NCBI RefSeq assembly: GCF_028702905.1
Contig: NZ_JAQVNX010000006.1
Span: 1-43,571, forward strand
Origin: Methanofollis sp.
GTDB taxonomy: Archaea; Halobacteriota; Methanomicrobia; Methanomicrobiales; Methanofollaceae
Length of the DNA: 43,571 bases
Direction of reading: 5' to 3'
The translations under genes and the position numbers were made by a program. The notes under the pieces were generated by a model that was not told the origin of the DNA, did no database searches, and saw only the letters and a program-made list of their open reading frames with translations. Shown one piece after another: positions 8,177 to 16,562 of this stretch (position 1 is its first letter; every line of letters starts with the position of its first letter).

Positions 8177-8260
8177 GCCGGGGTAGTCTAGTCCGGGAAG
8201 GCGGCGGCCTTGAAAGCCGCTGGTGCTCGCACCTCGGGAGTTCAAATCTCCCCCCCGGCG
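8177..8260 (+). tRNA. tRNA-Ser (anticodon UGA)
   Basis: The 84-nt sequence folds as a class II tRNA. Acceptor arms GCCGGGG (8177-8183) and CCCCGGC (8253-8259) pair fully, with discriminator G8260. The anticodon arm reads GCGGC-CTTGAAA-GCCGC, giving anticodon TGA. The long variable arm (GGTGCTCGCACC) and the T arm GGGAG-TTCAAAT-CTCCC are typical of serine tRNA. No intron is visible and CCA is not encoded, as is common in archaea. Confidence 0.96.
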
Positions 8261-8755
8261 CTCTTTGTTCTCATCGGTTTCTTTTTCGGTCACATCTGTC
8301 CCTGTGTGGTTCTCTGTGTTATGGTGACCCTGGAGAATCGCTCATGAAACGAAGTTTCAGGCGGTTCTTTGAAAATCCCTTCAGTGGTTTTCATGGTAAA
8401 TCTCCCAGATCCTATCCTGTGGTGCCGCATGTCAGGGCGTGAGGATGTGGCCCGCTGGACACGGCCCGGGTCAAATACACCCGTATCTACCTCCAATCGG
8501 GGGATCACACCACCTATTCCGGGCCGTACCGGGGAGATCCGGCGATCCGGGCATACCGGGGGCCGGGGGCAAAACAGAATGAAATCCGGCAGGACTCAAC
8601 GCCCCCAGGCCGCCGTTATGAGTGCAGGTAATGTCTCCTTCTCCTGGCCCCCCCTGGTGCCGGGGAGGGGGAGGGAGTGGGGTTGGAAATTGTCCCGATC
8701 TGGGCTCCGGAGATGCCTCAGTATGAGGATCTGAAGACGAGAGACGAGGGGATTT
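8261..8755. other. 495-bp gene-free region after tRNA-Ser
   Basis: No coding sequence is convincing. It holds a small perfect hairpin GAAAC-GAA-GTTTC (8346-8358), and a 13-bp TTTTCATGGTAAA (near 8391-8403) that recurs twice inside the 13.2-14.1 kb element, followed by TCTCCCAGATCC resembling the inner flank there. The rest (about 8500-8700) is G/C-rich with short CCGGG-type repeats. It may be the remains of the same repeat family. Confidence 0.4.
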
Positions 8756-9226
8756 TCAGCCCCGCGGCGCCTCTGCCGCTTTCATGGCCGCCTTCATGAT
8801 GAGTGCATGGTCTTCCTCGGTGATCGCTCTCATCGCCTGCCCCTTGATGTGCTCTGACCACTGCTTTTTTTCGGTGATGAATTTCAGGCGAGGGATCAGG
8901 GGCGTGAACTCCACGGGCGGGTCGAAGACCGCGATCGTCTTTAGTCTGAACCGGAGCGGAAAGACCTCGTTCCCGAGTTTTCTGGGGGCGGTGAAGATCG
9001 GATCTGTGTCCTCATAGACGCCGGAGACGATCTCGAAGCACCCGGTGATCGCGGGCGGGAGGGTGATGTCCTTATCGATCTCTTCATGCCCGACATAGAC
9101 GAGCAGGGTGTCGCCTGGCCGGATCCTGTTGATCTGGCTGATATCCCTCTTCGGGACGCCCCAGATCTTCTTTCGTGTCACGACGTCTGCATTCTCACGG
9201 GTGGAGGTGGCAAGCCAGCGGGTCAT
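8756..9226 (-). CDS. EVE-domain protein (DUF55, PUA-like fold)
   Basis: The 156-residue protein is a single EVE domain: it begins MTRWLATSTRENADVVTRKK, then IWGVPKRDISQINRIRPGDTLLVYV, and later an ITGCFEIVSGVYED segment and PLRFRLKTIAVFDPPVEF. The early Trp, the GVPKR loop and the GDTLLVYVG strand form the aromatic pocket that in this PUA/ASCH-related fold recognises modified bases in RNA or DNA. Some EVE proteins are fused to or placed beside restriction genes, others are housekeeping RNA binders; here it stands alone between a tRNA gene and recQ, so no clear assignment is possible. ATG at 9226 gives the natural N-terminus. The gene is divergent from recQ. Confidence 0.8.
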   Translation of the reverse strand: MTRWLATSTRENADVVTRKKIWGVPKRDISQINRIRPGDTLLVYVGHEEIDKDITLPPAITGCFEIVSGVYEDTDPIFTAPRKLGNEVFPLRFRLKTIAVFDPPVEFTPLIPRLKFITEKKQWSEHIKGQAMRAITEEDHALIMKAAMKAAEAPRG

Positions 9227-9456
9227 GGAGTGGCAATATAGTTCGTGGTTGGAAAAAGGTATCGGGAGAGGGGGTTAGGCGGAATCATAGCCTGATGCTG
9301 AATGTGCGACAGATTGCTGCATAGAAGGGAATTCATCTTCATCTTCAACGAAGGGTGCGGCATCTGGAATGAGGGGAAGAAATAACGCGATGAAACAGAG
9401 GAGACGGCACACCTTCACCACCCGAACCGAACCTTCAACACCCCCTCTCCCCCACT

Positions 9457-11271
9457 ATGAAGAGAAATACCATGGCCGCCGTCGACGAACTCCTGAAAAA
9501 ATACTGGGGGTATACCTCTTTTCTCCCGCACCAGCGGGAGATCATCGCGTCGGTCCTGGAGGGGCGGGACACGGTGGCGATCATGGCGACAGGGGGCGGA
9601 AAGTCCCTCTGCTATCAGGTGCCCGCCCTGTACCTCGGCGGCCTGACCCTTGTCGTTTCCCCTCTCATCTCGCTTATGAAGGACCAGGTGGACGACCTGA
9701 ACCTGCGGGGGATCCCCGCGGCCGCCTACACCGGCTCTCTCACGTACAGGGAGAGGGCGGAGGTCGAGAGGCAGTTGACGGACAACACCCTCAGGCTGCT
9801 CTTCCTCTCGCCGGAGAAGTGCATGCAGTCAGGTTTCCTGAAATCCCTCGGCCGTTTCCCGGTCTGCCTCATCGCCATCGACGAGGTGCACTGCATCTCC
9901 GAATGGGGCCACAACTTCAGGCCCGAGTACAGGCAACTGTCCCGGCTGAAGAAACACTTCCCCAATGTTCCCATCGTCGCGTTGACGGCCACTGCAATCC
10001 CCGAGGTCAGGAAAGATATCGCCCGGCAGCTTGGCCTCTCGGATCCCCGCGAATTCGTCGGGAGTTTCAACCGCACAAACCTCCGGTATAGCGTCGTCCC
10101 GAAGGAGAAACCGATGGCCCTGCTTCTCGCCTGCATCAACCGACACAGGAAAGAGTCAGGGATCGTCTACTGCTTCAGCAAGAAAGAGACAGAAGAGATC
10201 GCCCGAGACCTCGGGAGATATGGGTACAGGGCGCTCGCCTACCATGCCGGCCTCCCGAACAGTGCCAGGGAGAAGGTCCAGGACGATTTTCTCTCCGGCC
10301 GCGTGCAGATCGTCTGCGCCACCGTTGCCTTTGGCATGGGCATAGACAAGCCCGACGTCCGCTATGTCGTCCATTACGACCTGCCAAAGACTGTCGAGTC
10401 CTACTACCAGGAGACAGGCCGGGCAGGGCGGGACGGCCGGGAGAGCGAGTGCGTCCTCTTCTACAGCCCGGAGGAGTCTGGCAGGGTCAGGTCCATGCTC
10501 GAACACGACAGACAGGACGAACGCAACATCCGCATTGCGGTCCGCAAATTGCAGGACATGGTCGACTATTGTGAGATGACCGGATGCCGTCGGAAATACC
10601 TGTTGAACTACTTCGGGGAGGAGTATGCCCGGGAAAACTGCGGCATGTGCGACACCTGCGACCATCCCGGGCAGACGATAGACGGCACCGAATACGCGAG
10701 AAAGATCCTCGGGTGCGTGGGGCAGTTGCCGGCGCACTTCGGGGTCGACCTCATTGCCGACGTGCTGAGGGGTTCGAAGAACGCAAAAGTCAGGGAGAAC
10801 CGCTTCAACCTCCTCCCTGCCTATGCGACAGGTGCGGAGAAGAGCAAAAAGCAGTACAGGATATGGGTCCAGGATCTTGTCAGGCAGGGGTATCTGGGGC
10901 GGACTGGCGACAGATCTCCGGTCATCTGCCTGACCGGGAAGAGCGCCGCGGTCATGAGGGGGGAGGTACGGGTCATGCTCCCGGCGCCAGACGGCGGCGT
11001 GAAGAAGAGTCCGGTCGCTGGCGTCGACGCCCTGAGTGCCGATGACCGGGAACTGTTCGTTGCGTTGAAGGCCCTGCGCACGTCGATTGCAGGCCGTGAC
11101 AGTGTGCCCCCCTCTGTCGTCTTCCCGGACAAAATCCTGGGGGAGATGGCCCGTTGCCGCCCCTGCGACCGTGATAGCCTGGGAAACATCGCCGGCGTCG
11201 GCACGAAGCGGCTGGAAAAATATGGCCCTGACTTTCTCTCCGCCATCAGGCACCAGGACAAAGAGGCCTGA
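9457..11271 (+). CDS. recQ: ATP-dependent DNA helicase RecQ
   Basis: RecQ unwinds DNA 3'-5' in recombination and fork repair. The 604-residue protein has motif 0 with Q26 (TSFLPHQREI), Walker A MATGGGKS (43-50), DEVH box (142-145) within the aromatic-rich loop CISEWGHNFRPEY, SAT-type motif ALTATA, then the second RecA domain with FGMGIDKPDVRYVVH and QETGRAGRDG. A zinc-binding region follows (MTGCRRKYLLNYFGE, then CGMCDTC), a winged helix with a weakly conserved sequence, and a C-terminal HRDC domain (about 530-598, with IAGVGTKRLEKYGPDFL). The DEAH-to-DEVH change is conservative. A second in-frame ATG lies 15 nt downstream. RecQ is patchy in archaea and more bacterial in origin, so ancient transfer is possible; base composition is like its neighbours. 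Confidence 0.95.
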   Translation: MKRNTMAAVDELLKKYWGYTSFLPHQREIIASVLEGRDTVAIMATGGGKSLCYQVPALYLGGLTLVVSPLISLMKDQVDDLNLRGIPAAAYTGSLTYRERAEVERQLTDNTLRLLFLSPEKCMQSGFLKSLGRFPVCLIAIDEVHCISEWGHNFRPEYRQLSRLKKHFPNVPIVALTATAIPEVRKDIARQLGLSDPREFVGSFNRTNLRYSVVPKEKPMALLLACINRHRKESGIVYCFSKKETEEIARDLGRYGYRALAYHAGLPNSAREKVQDDFLSGRVQIVCATVAFGMGIDKPDVRYVVHYDLPKTVESYYQETGRAGRDGRESECVLFYSPEESGRVRSMLEHDRQDERNIRIAVRKLQDMVDYCEMTGCRRKYLLNYFGEEYARENCGMCDTCDHPGQTIDGTEYARKILGCVGQLPAHFGVDLIADVLRGSKNAKVRENRFNLLPAYATGAEKSKKQYRIWVQDLVRQGYLGRTGDRSPVICLTGKSAAVMRGEVRVMLPAPDGGVKKSPVAGVDALSADDRELFVALKALRTSIAGRDSVPPSVVFPDKILGEMARCRPCDRDSLGNIAGVGTKRLEKYGPDFLSAIRHQDKEA

Positions 11272-11329
11272 AAAGTCGCAGGCCGCGCCCGGCCAAACCT
11301 TATATGGCAGGCCGCCCACTCATCCCCCC

Positions 11330-11854
11330 ATGCCGCCACGCATCCTCGTCGCCTATGCGACAAAGCACGAGACCACGCGGGAGATCGCCGACGCCATCGC
11401 TGCAACCCTCAGGGATGAGGGCCTCGACGTCGAGGCCGTGCCTGCCGGGAAGGTGACGTCAGTCGCCGGATACGACGCCATCGTCATGGGTTCGCCCCTT
11501 TACATGGGAAAGATCCTGAAGGAGGCAAAGCAGTTTGTCGACCATTTCGCCGACGCCCTTCAGGAAAAACCGGTCGCGGCCTTTGTCGTCGGTATGAGCT
11601 GCAAAGACCTGACCGATGAGAATCGCAGGAAGGTGAAGGCGGCGATGGAGCCCATCACCGCTCGCATCCGCATCAGGGGGGAGATGGGGATGTTTGCCGG
11701 GAGGATGAACCCTTCTTATATCCCGGTGCTCGGCCTTTTCATGCGATATGACGAGGCAAAGACCGAGGACGCCCGGGACTGGGAGGCAATCCGGGTGTGG
11801 ACCGGGAGACTGCCCGCCAGTCTCGGCATCGCTATGCATCCCATTCCTGCCTGA
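11330..11854 (+). CDS. Flavodoxin-domain protein (Flavodoxin_5-like)
   Basis: From ATG 11330 the 174-residue product begins MPPRILVAYATKHETTREIA; the T-K-H-E-T-T loop is the FMN phosphate-binding loop of flavodoxins. It continues with YDAIVMGSPLYMGKILKEA (flavin ring loop) and VAAFVVGMS. Overall it resembles the Flavodoxin_5 group that includes HemG-type protoporphyrinogen oxidases; archaeal members are usually electron carriers of unknown partner. The open frame extends back into recQ (to 11087) but a TATA-like CTTATATGG (11299-11307) lies about 26 nt before 11330, which both fixes the start and implies a leaderless message independent of recQ. Confidence 0.8.
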   Translation: MPPRILVAYATKHETTREIADAIAATLRDEGLDVEAVPAGKVTSVAGYDAIVMGSPLYMGKILKEAKQFVDHFADALQEKPVAAFVVGMSCKDLTDENRRKVKAAMEPITARIRIRGEMGMFAGRMNPSYIPVLGLFMRYDEAKTEDARDWEAIRVWTGRLPASLGIAMHPIPA

Positions 11855-11858
11855 CGGT

Positions 11859-12923
11859 TCAGTGCGGGACCATGGGCACGACGAAGAGCAGGACCTCCAG
11901 GGCGATCAGGATGATCACCACCCACTCGAGGTAATTCGAGTGCTGGAGGTTTACCCCATCGGAGAGCATCGCGTATGTCTGGCGGATGATGGCGATCTTC
12001 CTGCCGACACTGTCGCTCCACTGCTGGCAGTTCATGACCCTGAGGCTCATCGCATAGATGCGGCCATAGTAGACGTCCTCGGTCACCTTGATCAGGTTGT
12101 TGACTTTTTCTGTGATCTCCGAGATCTCGGCCTGCGTCTGCATCAGTCCCATCATGATCGCGCGGTACTGCCTGATCCGGTAGAAGAAATAGAGGCGGTC
12201 GGCCATCTCGATGTCATCGTACATCTTCTCCATCTGGCGCGTCAGTTCGCTGTCATAGAAGCGCAGTTCGAGGAGTTGCACGTTTGCGTACTCGATCAGT
12301 TCGATCAGGTCTGAAGGCGGTTCGGTGTTGACGAGGATGGCGCTGTCCCGTGTGAGGATTGCCCGGTCGTCCTCACTGTAACTGAGGGCGTTCTTGAGGG
12401 TCTCCTGCCGCGTCTCCGCGGAGAACGCTGTCGTATCCCCGAGCAGTATCCGTGTCGGGTCGAGGGAATCGTCGAGGGCGTGGGTTATGTAGATGGCGTA
12501 GTCCTCATAGAACTCCTCGTCGACCGTCCTCTCGCCGATCGCCGGCCTGAGGGTCGCAAGGAGACGTGCGATGGTGGCGGTGAAGATAGTATCCAGGCCT
12601 CTCTGGCCTGCGAAGCGGAGGGCGGTCTCCTCCAGCTCCCGCGGGGTGCCCTCAAACTCTTCGTGGATGAGGCAGATGCTGATCGCACCGATATCGTACA
12701 CCCGTGCGTCGATGCGAAAGGTGTAGGTCTTTCCGTCCTGTTCGAGGGTCACGGGATCGATCCTGAGCAGGAGGGGGGCATGCTTGATGATGATCGCCCG
12801 TGGCTTCACCCGGACGAACCGCGCCCTGCTGATGGTCATGCTCTCCGAGAGAGCCCTTTCGAGGGAGGCGAGGTCTATCTCTTTCCCGATGTCGTAGATT
12901 CGGTAAAAACGGATTGCAAACAT
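11859..12923 (-). CDS. RMD1/DUF155-like membrane-tethered protein
   Basis: The 354-residue protein has the features of the RMD1 (DUF155) family: an N-terminal alpha/beta part (MFAIRFYRIYDIGKEIDLAS; later RVYDIGAISICL), a helical middle with YANVQLLELRFYDSELTRQM and a run of heptads (about 230-310), and a C-terminal segment NYLEWVVIILIALEVLLFVV with one membrane helix just before the end. In yeast relatives this tail anchors the protein in an organelle membrane; here the body should face the cytoplasm. Biochemical activity is unknown. The minus-strand promoter may be the CTTATAT near 13010-13017; the leader then holds a TGATCC/GGATCA inverted repeat (12971-12988). It converges with the flavodoxin gene (4-bp gap). 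Confidence 0.7.
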   Translation of the reverse strand: MFAIRFYRIYDIGKEIDLASLERALSESMTISRARFVRVKPRAIIIKHAPLLLRIDPVTLEQDGKTYTFRIDARVYDIGAISICLIHEEFEGTPRELEETALRFAGQRGLDTIFTATIARLLATLRPAIGERTVDEEFYEDYAIYITHALDDSLDPTRILLGDTTAFSAETRQETLKNALSYSEDDRAILTRDSAILVNTEPPSDLIELIEYANVQLLELRFYDSELTRQMEKMYDDIEMADRLYFFYRIRQYRAIMMGLMQTQAEISEITEKVNNLIKVTEDVYYGRIYAMSLRVMNCQQWSDSVGRKIAIIRQTYAMLSDGVNLQHSNYLEWVVIILIALEVLLFVVPMVPH

Positions 12924-13193
12924 AGTTTCCGGTCACTCTGAGGAGGCCGTTCCTGAGGGGAAGGGGCCTTTGATCCTGTTCTGGATCAGATCGCGTATCA
13001 TCGTATAGGATATAAGGGTGCGTCAGCGAGCAGGGGAGCGTGCGGCAGAATCCGGCAGGCTCTGGCGTATCCGGGACAGGCGCGGCGCGTACGACTGATA
13101 CGGAGAAATGGGGTTGTGAAACCCTCACCCTTTCTTCGGGGTGATCCCTGCATAGAGATCGGTCCTGAAGACGTCAACAATACCAAAAAAAGG
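12924..13193. other. Upstream region of the RMD1-like gene
   Basis: This stretch holds the leader and promoter of the RMD1-like gene. A TGATCC-6 nt-GGATCA inverted repeat sits at 12971-12988, and a TATA-like element (CCCTTATATCC, minus strand) at about 13008-13018. The run CAAAAAAAGG at 13184-13193 is the left flank of the inverted-repeat element that follows. No gene is visible. Confidence 0.45.
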
Positions 13194-14109
13194 GCTCTGT
13201 AGAATCAGGCATGAGTCGGGAGCACGCCTCAGGCATACCGCATGAAAATTGTTCTGAGGAGATTCGTCTGGTCGACGTGCCTTCTCGCACGCTCGCGCCG
13301 GGGGCGCTGCCCCCGGGCCCCCTGGATTGCGATAGGGCGGACCTTTCTGAAGGTGGTTTTGCCCTCTCCATCTCCATCATGGGGTGCTCGTTGAGAGTCA
13401 AAACCTCATGAAAACCCGGAGAACTGATTTTCTGGATCATTTTCATGGTAAACCCTCGCGTGAGAGTACTTCCTGGAGTGATAACTGGAGACATCCTGTT
13501 CTTGTGTGCTGGTTCCGGGGGGCTGCCGCCCCCCGGACCCCATGCCATCAGGATAGAGACGGGATGGCAATCCCCCTCTCAATTTTCCGGCCCAGTCTTC
13601 CCAGGACCAATCCTGAGCGGGGGTCCGGGGGCGTAGTCCCCCGGCGAACTGTAGGGGGAAGGCAGTGGATCAGCACGCACACCACGAGATCAAAGAGGAG
13701 ACATCAACCTGAGTCTGGGAGTTTACCATGAAAATGATCCAGACGTTCAATTCTGGAGTTATGGATGAGAATTTGAACACACAGATTTCTCTCATACCCG
13801 ATATACGGAGAACAAAACCGTCCTCAGAACGATCAGGCTCTCTGCCTTCCCGCCCCTATCTTCGTCCCGGGGATCCGGGGGCAGCGCCCCCGGCGTGAAG
13901 ATGTGGGAAGGGGTGATGATCAGGCGTGCCGCCCCGACCGCAGAATCTTCACCGCCGTCTCGCACCGAGGGGCGGCAATTGAACAGTATCCTTCAGGTGC
14001 CCTGTTGCAAGGAGAGGAATCAAGTATCCCTCCGCACTCAGGAGAACTGCAACGAGAAATTTTCATCACGTATGCGTGAGCCAGGGGTTCATGCCTGATT
14101 CTACAGAGC
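13194..14109. mobile_element. 916-bp element with 21-bp terminal inverted repeats
   Basis: Positions 13194-13214 and 14089-14109 are exact inverted copies (21 bp; ends GCTCTGTAGAATCAGGC). Directly outside lie identical 10-bp direct repeats CAAAAAAAGG (13184-13193 and 14110-14119), as a target-site duplication would look. The likeness continues inward more loosely (GCATACCGCATGAAAATT against GCATACGTGATGAAAATTT when the right end is reversed). Within is a second, 22-bp exact inverted pair (13432-13453 and 13721-13742) flanking a GC-rich dispersed repeat. No transposase or other coding sequence is seen, so it would be a non-autonomous, MITE-like element. The right flank is the T-tract behind the stop of the 14121-15665 gene. 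Confidence 0.7.
13511..13674 (+). repeat. Dispersed GC-rich intergenic repeat, copy R1
   Basis: This unit begins with a hairpin (9-bp arms, CCGGGGGGC at 13515-13523, loop TGCC), then AGGATAGAG, GGATGGCAATCCCCCTC, CCAATCCTGAGCGGGGG and a second hairpin with 7-bp arms CCGGGGG (13625-13631) and loop CGTAGT, ending GGGGGAAGGCAGTGGATC. The same order of blocks occurs near 18.3-18.6 and 31.4-31.6 kb. This copy has the shortest (6-nt) loop in the second hairpin. Related single hairpins of the GGGGGC/GCCCCC type are at about 13310 and 13885. Confidence 0.75.
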
Positions 14110-14110
14110 C

Positions 14111-14117
14111 AAAAAAA
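14111..14117 (-). terminator. T-tract after the membrane protein gene
   Basis: Seven T on the minus strand begin 3 bp after the TAA stop. The same tract appears again, in the same orientation, at 13185-13191 on the other side of the inverted-repeat element, which suggests the element inserted into this terminator and duplicated it. Confidence 0.5.
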
Positions 14118-14120
14118 GGA

Positions 14121-15665
14121 TTATGTCTGGTTCTGCGCCTTCAGCCGCGCTTCAAGTCTGTCAAGGAGTTTCCTGATCTCCTCGATCTCCTGGATCGTGA
14201 CCTCGCCATCATCCTGGCCAGGCGTCTTGCCGGAGACCCCACGCCACTGGGTGAGGACGTCGTCCAGGCTGGTGCCGACAAAGGTCTCGCCGCCGTGGGC
14301 CACGACCAGTCCAATCTCCATCATCTCGCCGGTCTGGGAGATGACCGGGATGATCCAGACTTCCTGGCCGTCGAGGACGTACATGATCGGCTGCACGACC
14401 TCGAGGCCCGTGGCCATGGCCACCTTCTGGTGCTGCTGGACATTGGCCGCAGCGCCGAAGTCGTTGTAGTAGCCGGGGGCGTTGTAGAAGGTGAAGGTGC
14501 CGTCCTGGACATCGCAGAGGACATAGCCGACCATCGATGAGTCCTTGCCCGGCGTCGTGATGGCGGTGAACCAGTACTGGTTGCCGTCTGTGCCCTGGAC
14601 CAGGTAGACGTCGGGGTCGCCCGAGGAGAGGGTCGCCCCGGCCTCGCCGTGCTCGACGTACACCTCGCCTGTCGGGTACTTCAGGTTGCGCTGCCCCCAC
14701 CAGGAGTTGATCCAGCCGTCCGAGTACGTGCCCCACCAGCCAAGATAGGTCTCGGTGAGGTCCTCGTCATAGACCCGCTGGATCCAGGCGGGCTGTGTGC
14801 CGAGGTCGAAGAACTCGTTGGTGCCGGTGACCGGGTCGGTGACGACGACGCCCTCGGGCGTCTCGCCTATGATGCCGTACAGGGCGGGCCGGGAGAGGAG
14901 GGTGACCCACCGCGGGCTGCCCTCCTCGTCGAGCTGGAAGACGGGTTTATGGATGACATAGGTGGGATAGTCCTCCCAGATATGGCGGGTCAGGTCGTAC
15001 TCCAGGATCGCATGCGGGGTGTAGTGCATCTGAAGTCCTGTGACCCGTCTGGGTTCTGCTTTCGGGTTTTCTGACGAGACGATCACGTATCCGTCCGTGC
15101 CTTCGCCGGCATAGATAAGGGCCTTGTCCAGAGTGGTGTAGTCCAGGGGGACCAGCCAGACCAGTTCGCCCCTGAGGAACTGGACGTCAGGCGTGAAGAC
15201 GCCCACCTTGTATCCCAGGTTCCCGATGACCTTGTCTGCCCGCCAGAGGGCGGTCTTGGCCGAGGTCAGCCTGATGTGGTCGGTATCGATGAGGTCGGTG
15301 ACATTGTCCACGGTCTTGACCTGCGGTATGGCGGCGAGGTCCTGTGCGCCGATGACCTGCGCCCCCGCGGTGAGCATCGGGATGCCGAGGATGGCGAGGG
15401 TCAGGATGGCCCCGCCGGCAACGCGCATCTTTTCGGCGCCATGGATGTACGAGGCGGCGATCCCGCTCACGGCAAGAGAGACCGCGAGGTAGAGGAGGAC
15501 ATTCATCAGGACCAGTGCCGGCGTCCGGATGTACAGGGCGACCCCTGAAAAGATGGCGCCGAGAGCGATGAGGCCGGGGTGGTTGAACTTCAGTGTTTTG
15601 TCTTCGATACGGACGGCCCAGAAGGCTGTCATGATGAGCCAGAAGACGATGAGAAATATATTCAT
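14121..15665 (-). CDS. Membrane protein with large exported domain
   Basis: I do not recognise the family with certainty. The 514-residue protein starts MNIFLIVFWLIMTAFWAVRI and shows about four hydrophobic helices in the first 115 residues (about 1-18, 30-46, 50-70, 82-103). The remaining 400 residues are polar and beta-rich with many aromatic residues (a GWWGTYSDGWINSWWGQRN stretch near 325; QYWFTAITTPGKDSS near 385), and probably lie outside the cell. The last 35 residues form a charged helix (EVTIQEIEEIRKLLDRLEAR), a likely coiled coil. No catalytic motif was identified. It begins with ATG at 15665, stands alone, and ends at a T-tract (14111-14117) that abuts the inverted-repeat element. 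Confidence 0.65.
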   Translation of the reverse strand: MNIFLIVFWLIMTAFWAVRIEDKTLKFNHPGLIALGAIFSGVALYIRTPALVLMNVLLYLAVSLAVSGIAASYIHGAEKMRVAGGAILTLAILGIPMLTAGAQVIGAQDLAAIPQVKTVDNVTDLIDTDHIRLTSAKTALWRADKVIGNLGYKVGVFTPDVQFLRGELVWLVPLDYTTLDKALIYAGEGTDGYVIVSSENPKAEPRRVTGLQMHYTPHAILEYDLTRHIWEDYPTYVIHKPVFQLDEEGSPRWVTLLSRPALYGIIGETPEGVVVTDPVTGTNEFFDLGTQPAWIQRVYDEDLTETYLGWWGTYSDGWINSWWGQRNLKYPTGEVYVEHGEAGATLSSGDPDVYLVQGTDGNQYWFTAITTPGKDSSMVGYVLCDVQDGTFTFYNAPGYYNDFGAAANVQQHQKVAMATGLEVVQPIMYVLDGQEVWIIPVISQTGEMMEIGLVVAHGGETFVGTSLDDVLTQWRGVSGKTPGQDDGEVTIQEIEEIRKLLDRLEARLKAQNQT

Positions 15666-15961
15666 GATAGATGCCTGATCGATCTATGTGTTAAGGGCAC
15701 TTTACATATTGTGCTGTTCTCTCCACATGGACGGGGATTTTTCCTCCCTGCCGTGGCTCTCGCGGATATACGCGCATGGAATCCCCCCTGATGGGGGACC
15801 TGGACGGCATGACCGGTGATGCCTGGCAGGGCACCCCTGTCATCGTGCTCATCTGATGCAGACCCCCGGCCAGCGAGGTGAACAGCATGCCCGCTGTGGT
15901 GCATCGCCGCCGGAAAGACAGGCCCGCGCCTCTCTTATACCCTCCCTGCCTACAGACATGC

Positions 15962-16453
15962 ATGGACAATTCCGCCGGACCCGAGTTCTCGGATGACACC
16001 CTTCCTGTCGAGATCGATGTTGCACCCTCCCCTGAAGTGCTCGAATGTGCCGTCGACAACGACCTTGACAGCCTCACCACCCTTCTCTTTCAGGGGCAAT
16101 CACAAAAGGTCAGGGAGGACGCCGCCCTTGCCATTGGCATGCTGATGGGGGAGGAGGCAGTCGGGGCCTTCATCGGGCTCTTCGCCGAGGATGACCGCAA
16201 CCTGCGGATGGCCGCTTCGTGGGGGCTCTCCGCGATCGGGACGCCGGCCATCGACGGCCTCATCGCCGCGCTCTCTGCGGAGGACGCCGCCACCAGAATG
16301 TGGGCGGCCTATACTCTCGGCGCCATCGGGCACTGCAAGGCCGAGGTTGCACTCGGAAAGGTGCTGAAGGACGATGACGCCGGCGTCAGGTGGTGGGCGT
16401 CCTGGGCCCTGGACCAGATTTTGCAGAGGCACGGCTGCTGCAACGGGTGCTGA
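15962..16453 (+). CDS. HEAT-repeat protein
   Basis: From ATG 15962 the product is 163 residues. After a short acidic leader (MDNSAGPEFSDDTLPVEIDV) it consists of HEAT-like helical pairs of about 31 residues: VREDAALAIGMLMGEEAVGAF, LRMAASWGLSAIGTPAIDGL, TRMWAAYTLGAIGHCKAEVA and VRWWASWALDQILQ. Each has the Ala-rich first helix and buried hydrophobics of PBS-lyase-type HEAT repeats, generally a protein-binding scaffold. It ends with a cysteine cluster CCNGC, which could bind metal or an electron cofactor. The open frame extends to 15878, but TTATAC at 15935-15940 sits about 25 nt before 15962, marking a leaderless start. Partner unknown. Confidence 0.75.
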   Translation: MDNSAGPEFSDDTLPVEIDVAPSPEVLECAVDNDLDSLTTLLFQGQSQKVREDAALAIGMLMGEEAVGAFIGLFAEDDRNLRMAASWGLSAIGTPAIDGLIAALSAEDAATRMWAAYTLGAIGHCKAEVALGKVLKDDDAGVRWWASWALDQILQRHGCCNGC

Positions 16454-16562
16454 TGCCCGCGGCAACCCCGGCAAGAGGGAGGGACAGATCCTCTCGTCAT
16501 CGCTTCTTCGGGAGAGGATAGGGTTTATATTCCATGCTGCCTTTCCGGCAGAGGGAGGAATC

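Noticed and set aside
8177-8442. Open frame across the tRNA gene and beyond (8170-8442)
   Set aside because: It reads through a complete tRNA-Ser fold; the product has no features of a protein.
10156-11319. 387-codon open frame antisense to recQ
   Set aside because: The recQ frame carries all helicase motifs; the antisense product is an Arg/Asp/His-rich shadow with no recognisable fold.
13174-13731. Short open frames in the 13.2-14.1 kb region
   Set aside because: They run through the inverted repeats and GC-rich hairpins, have no ribosome site or promoter in place, and their products are low-complexity. The region is better explained as a non-coding element.
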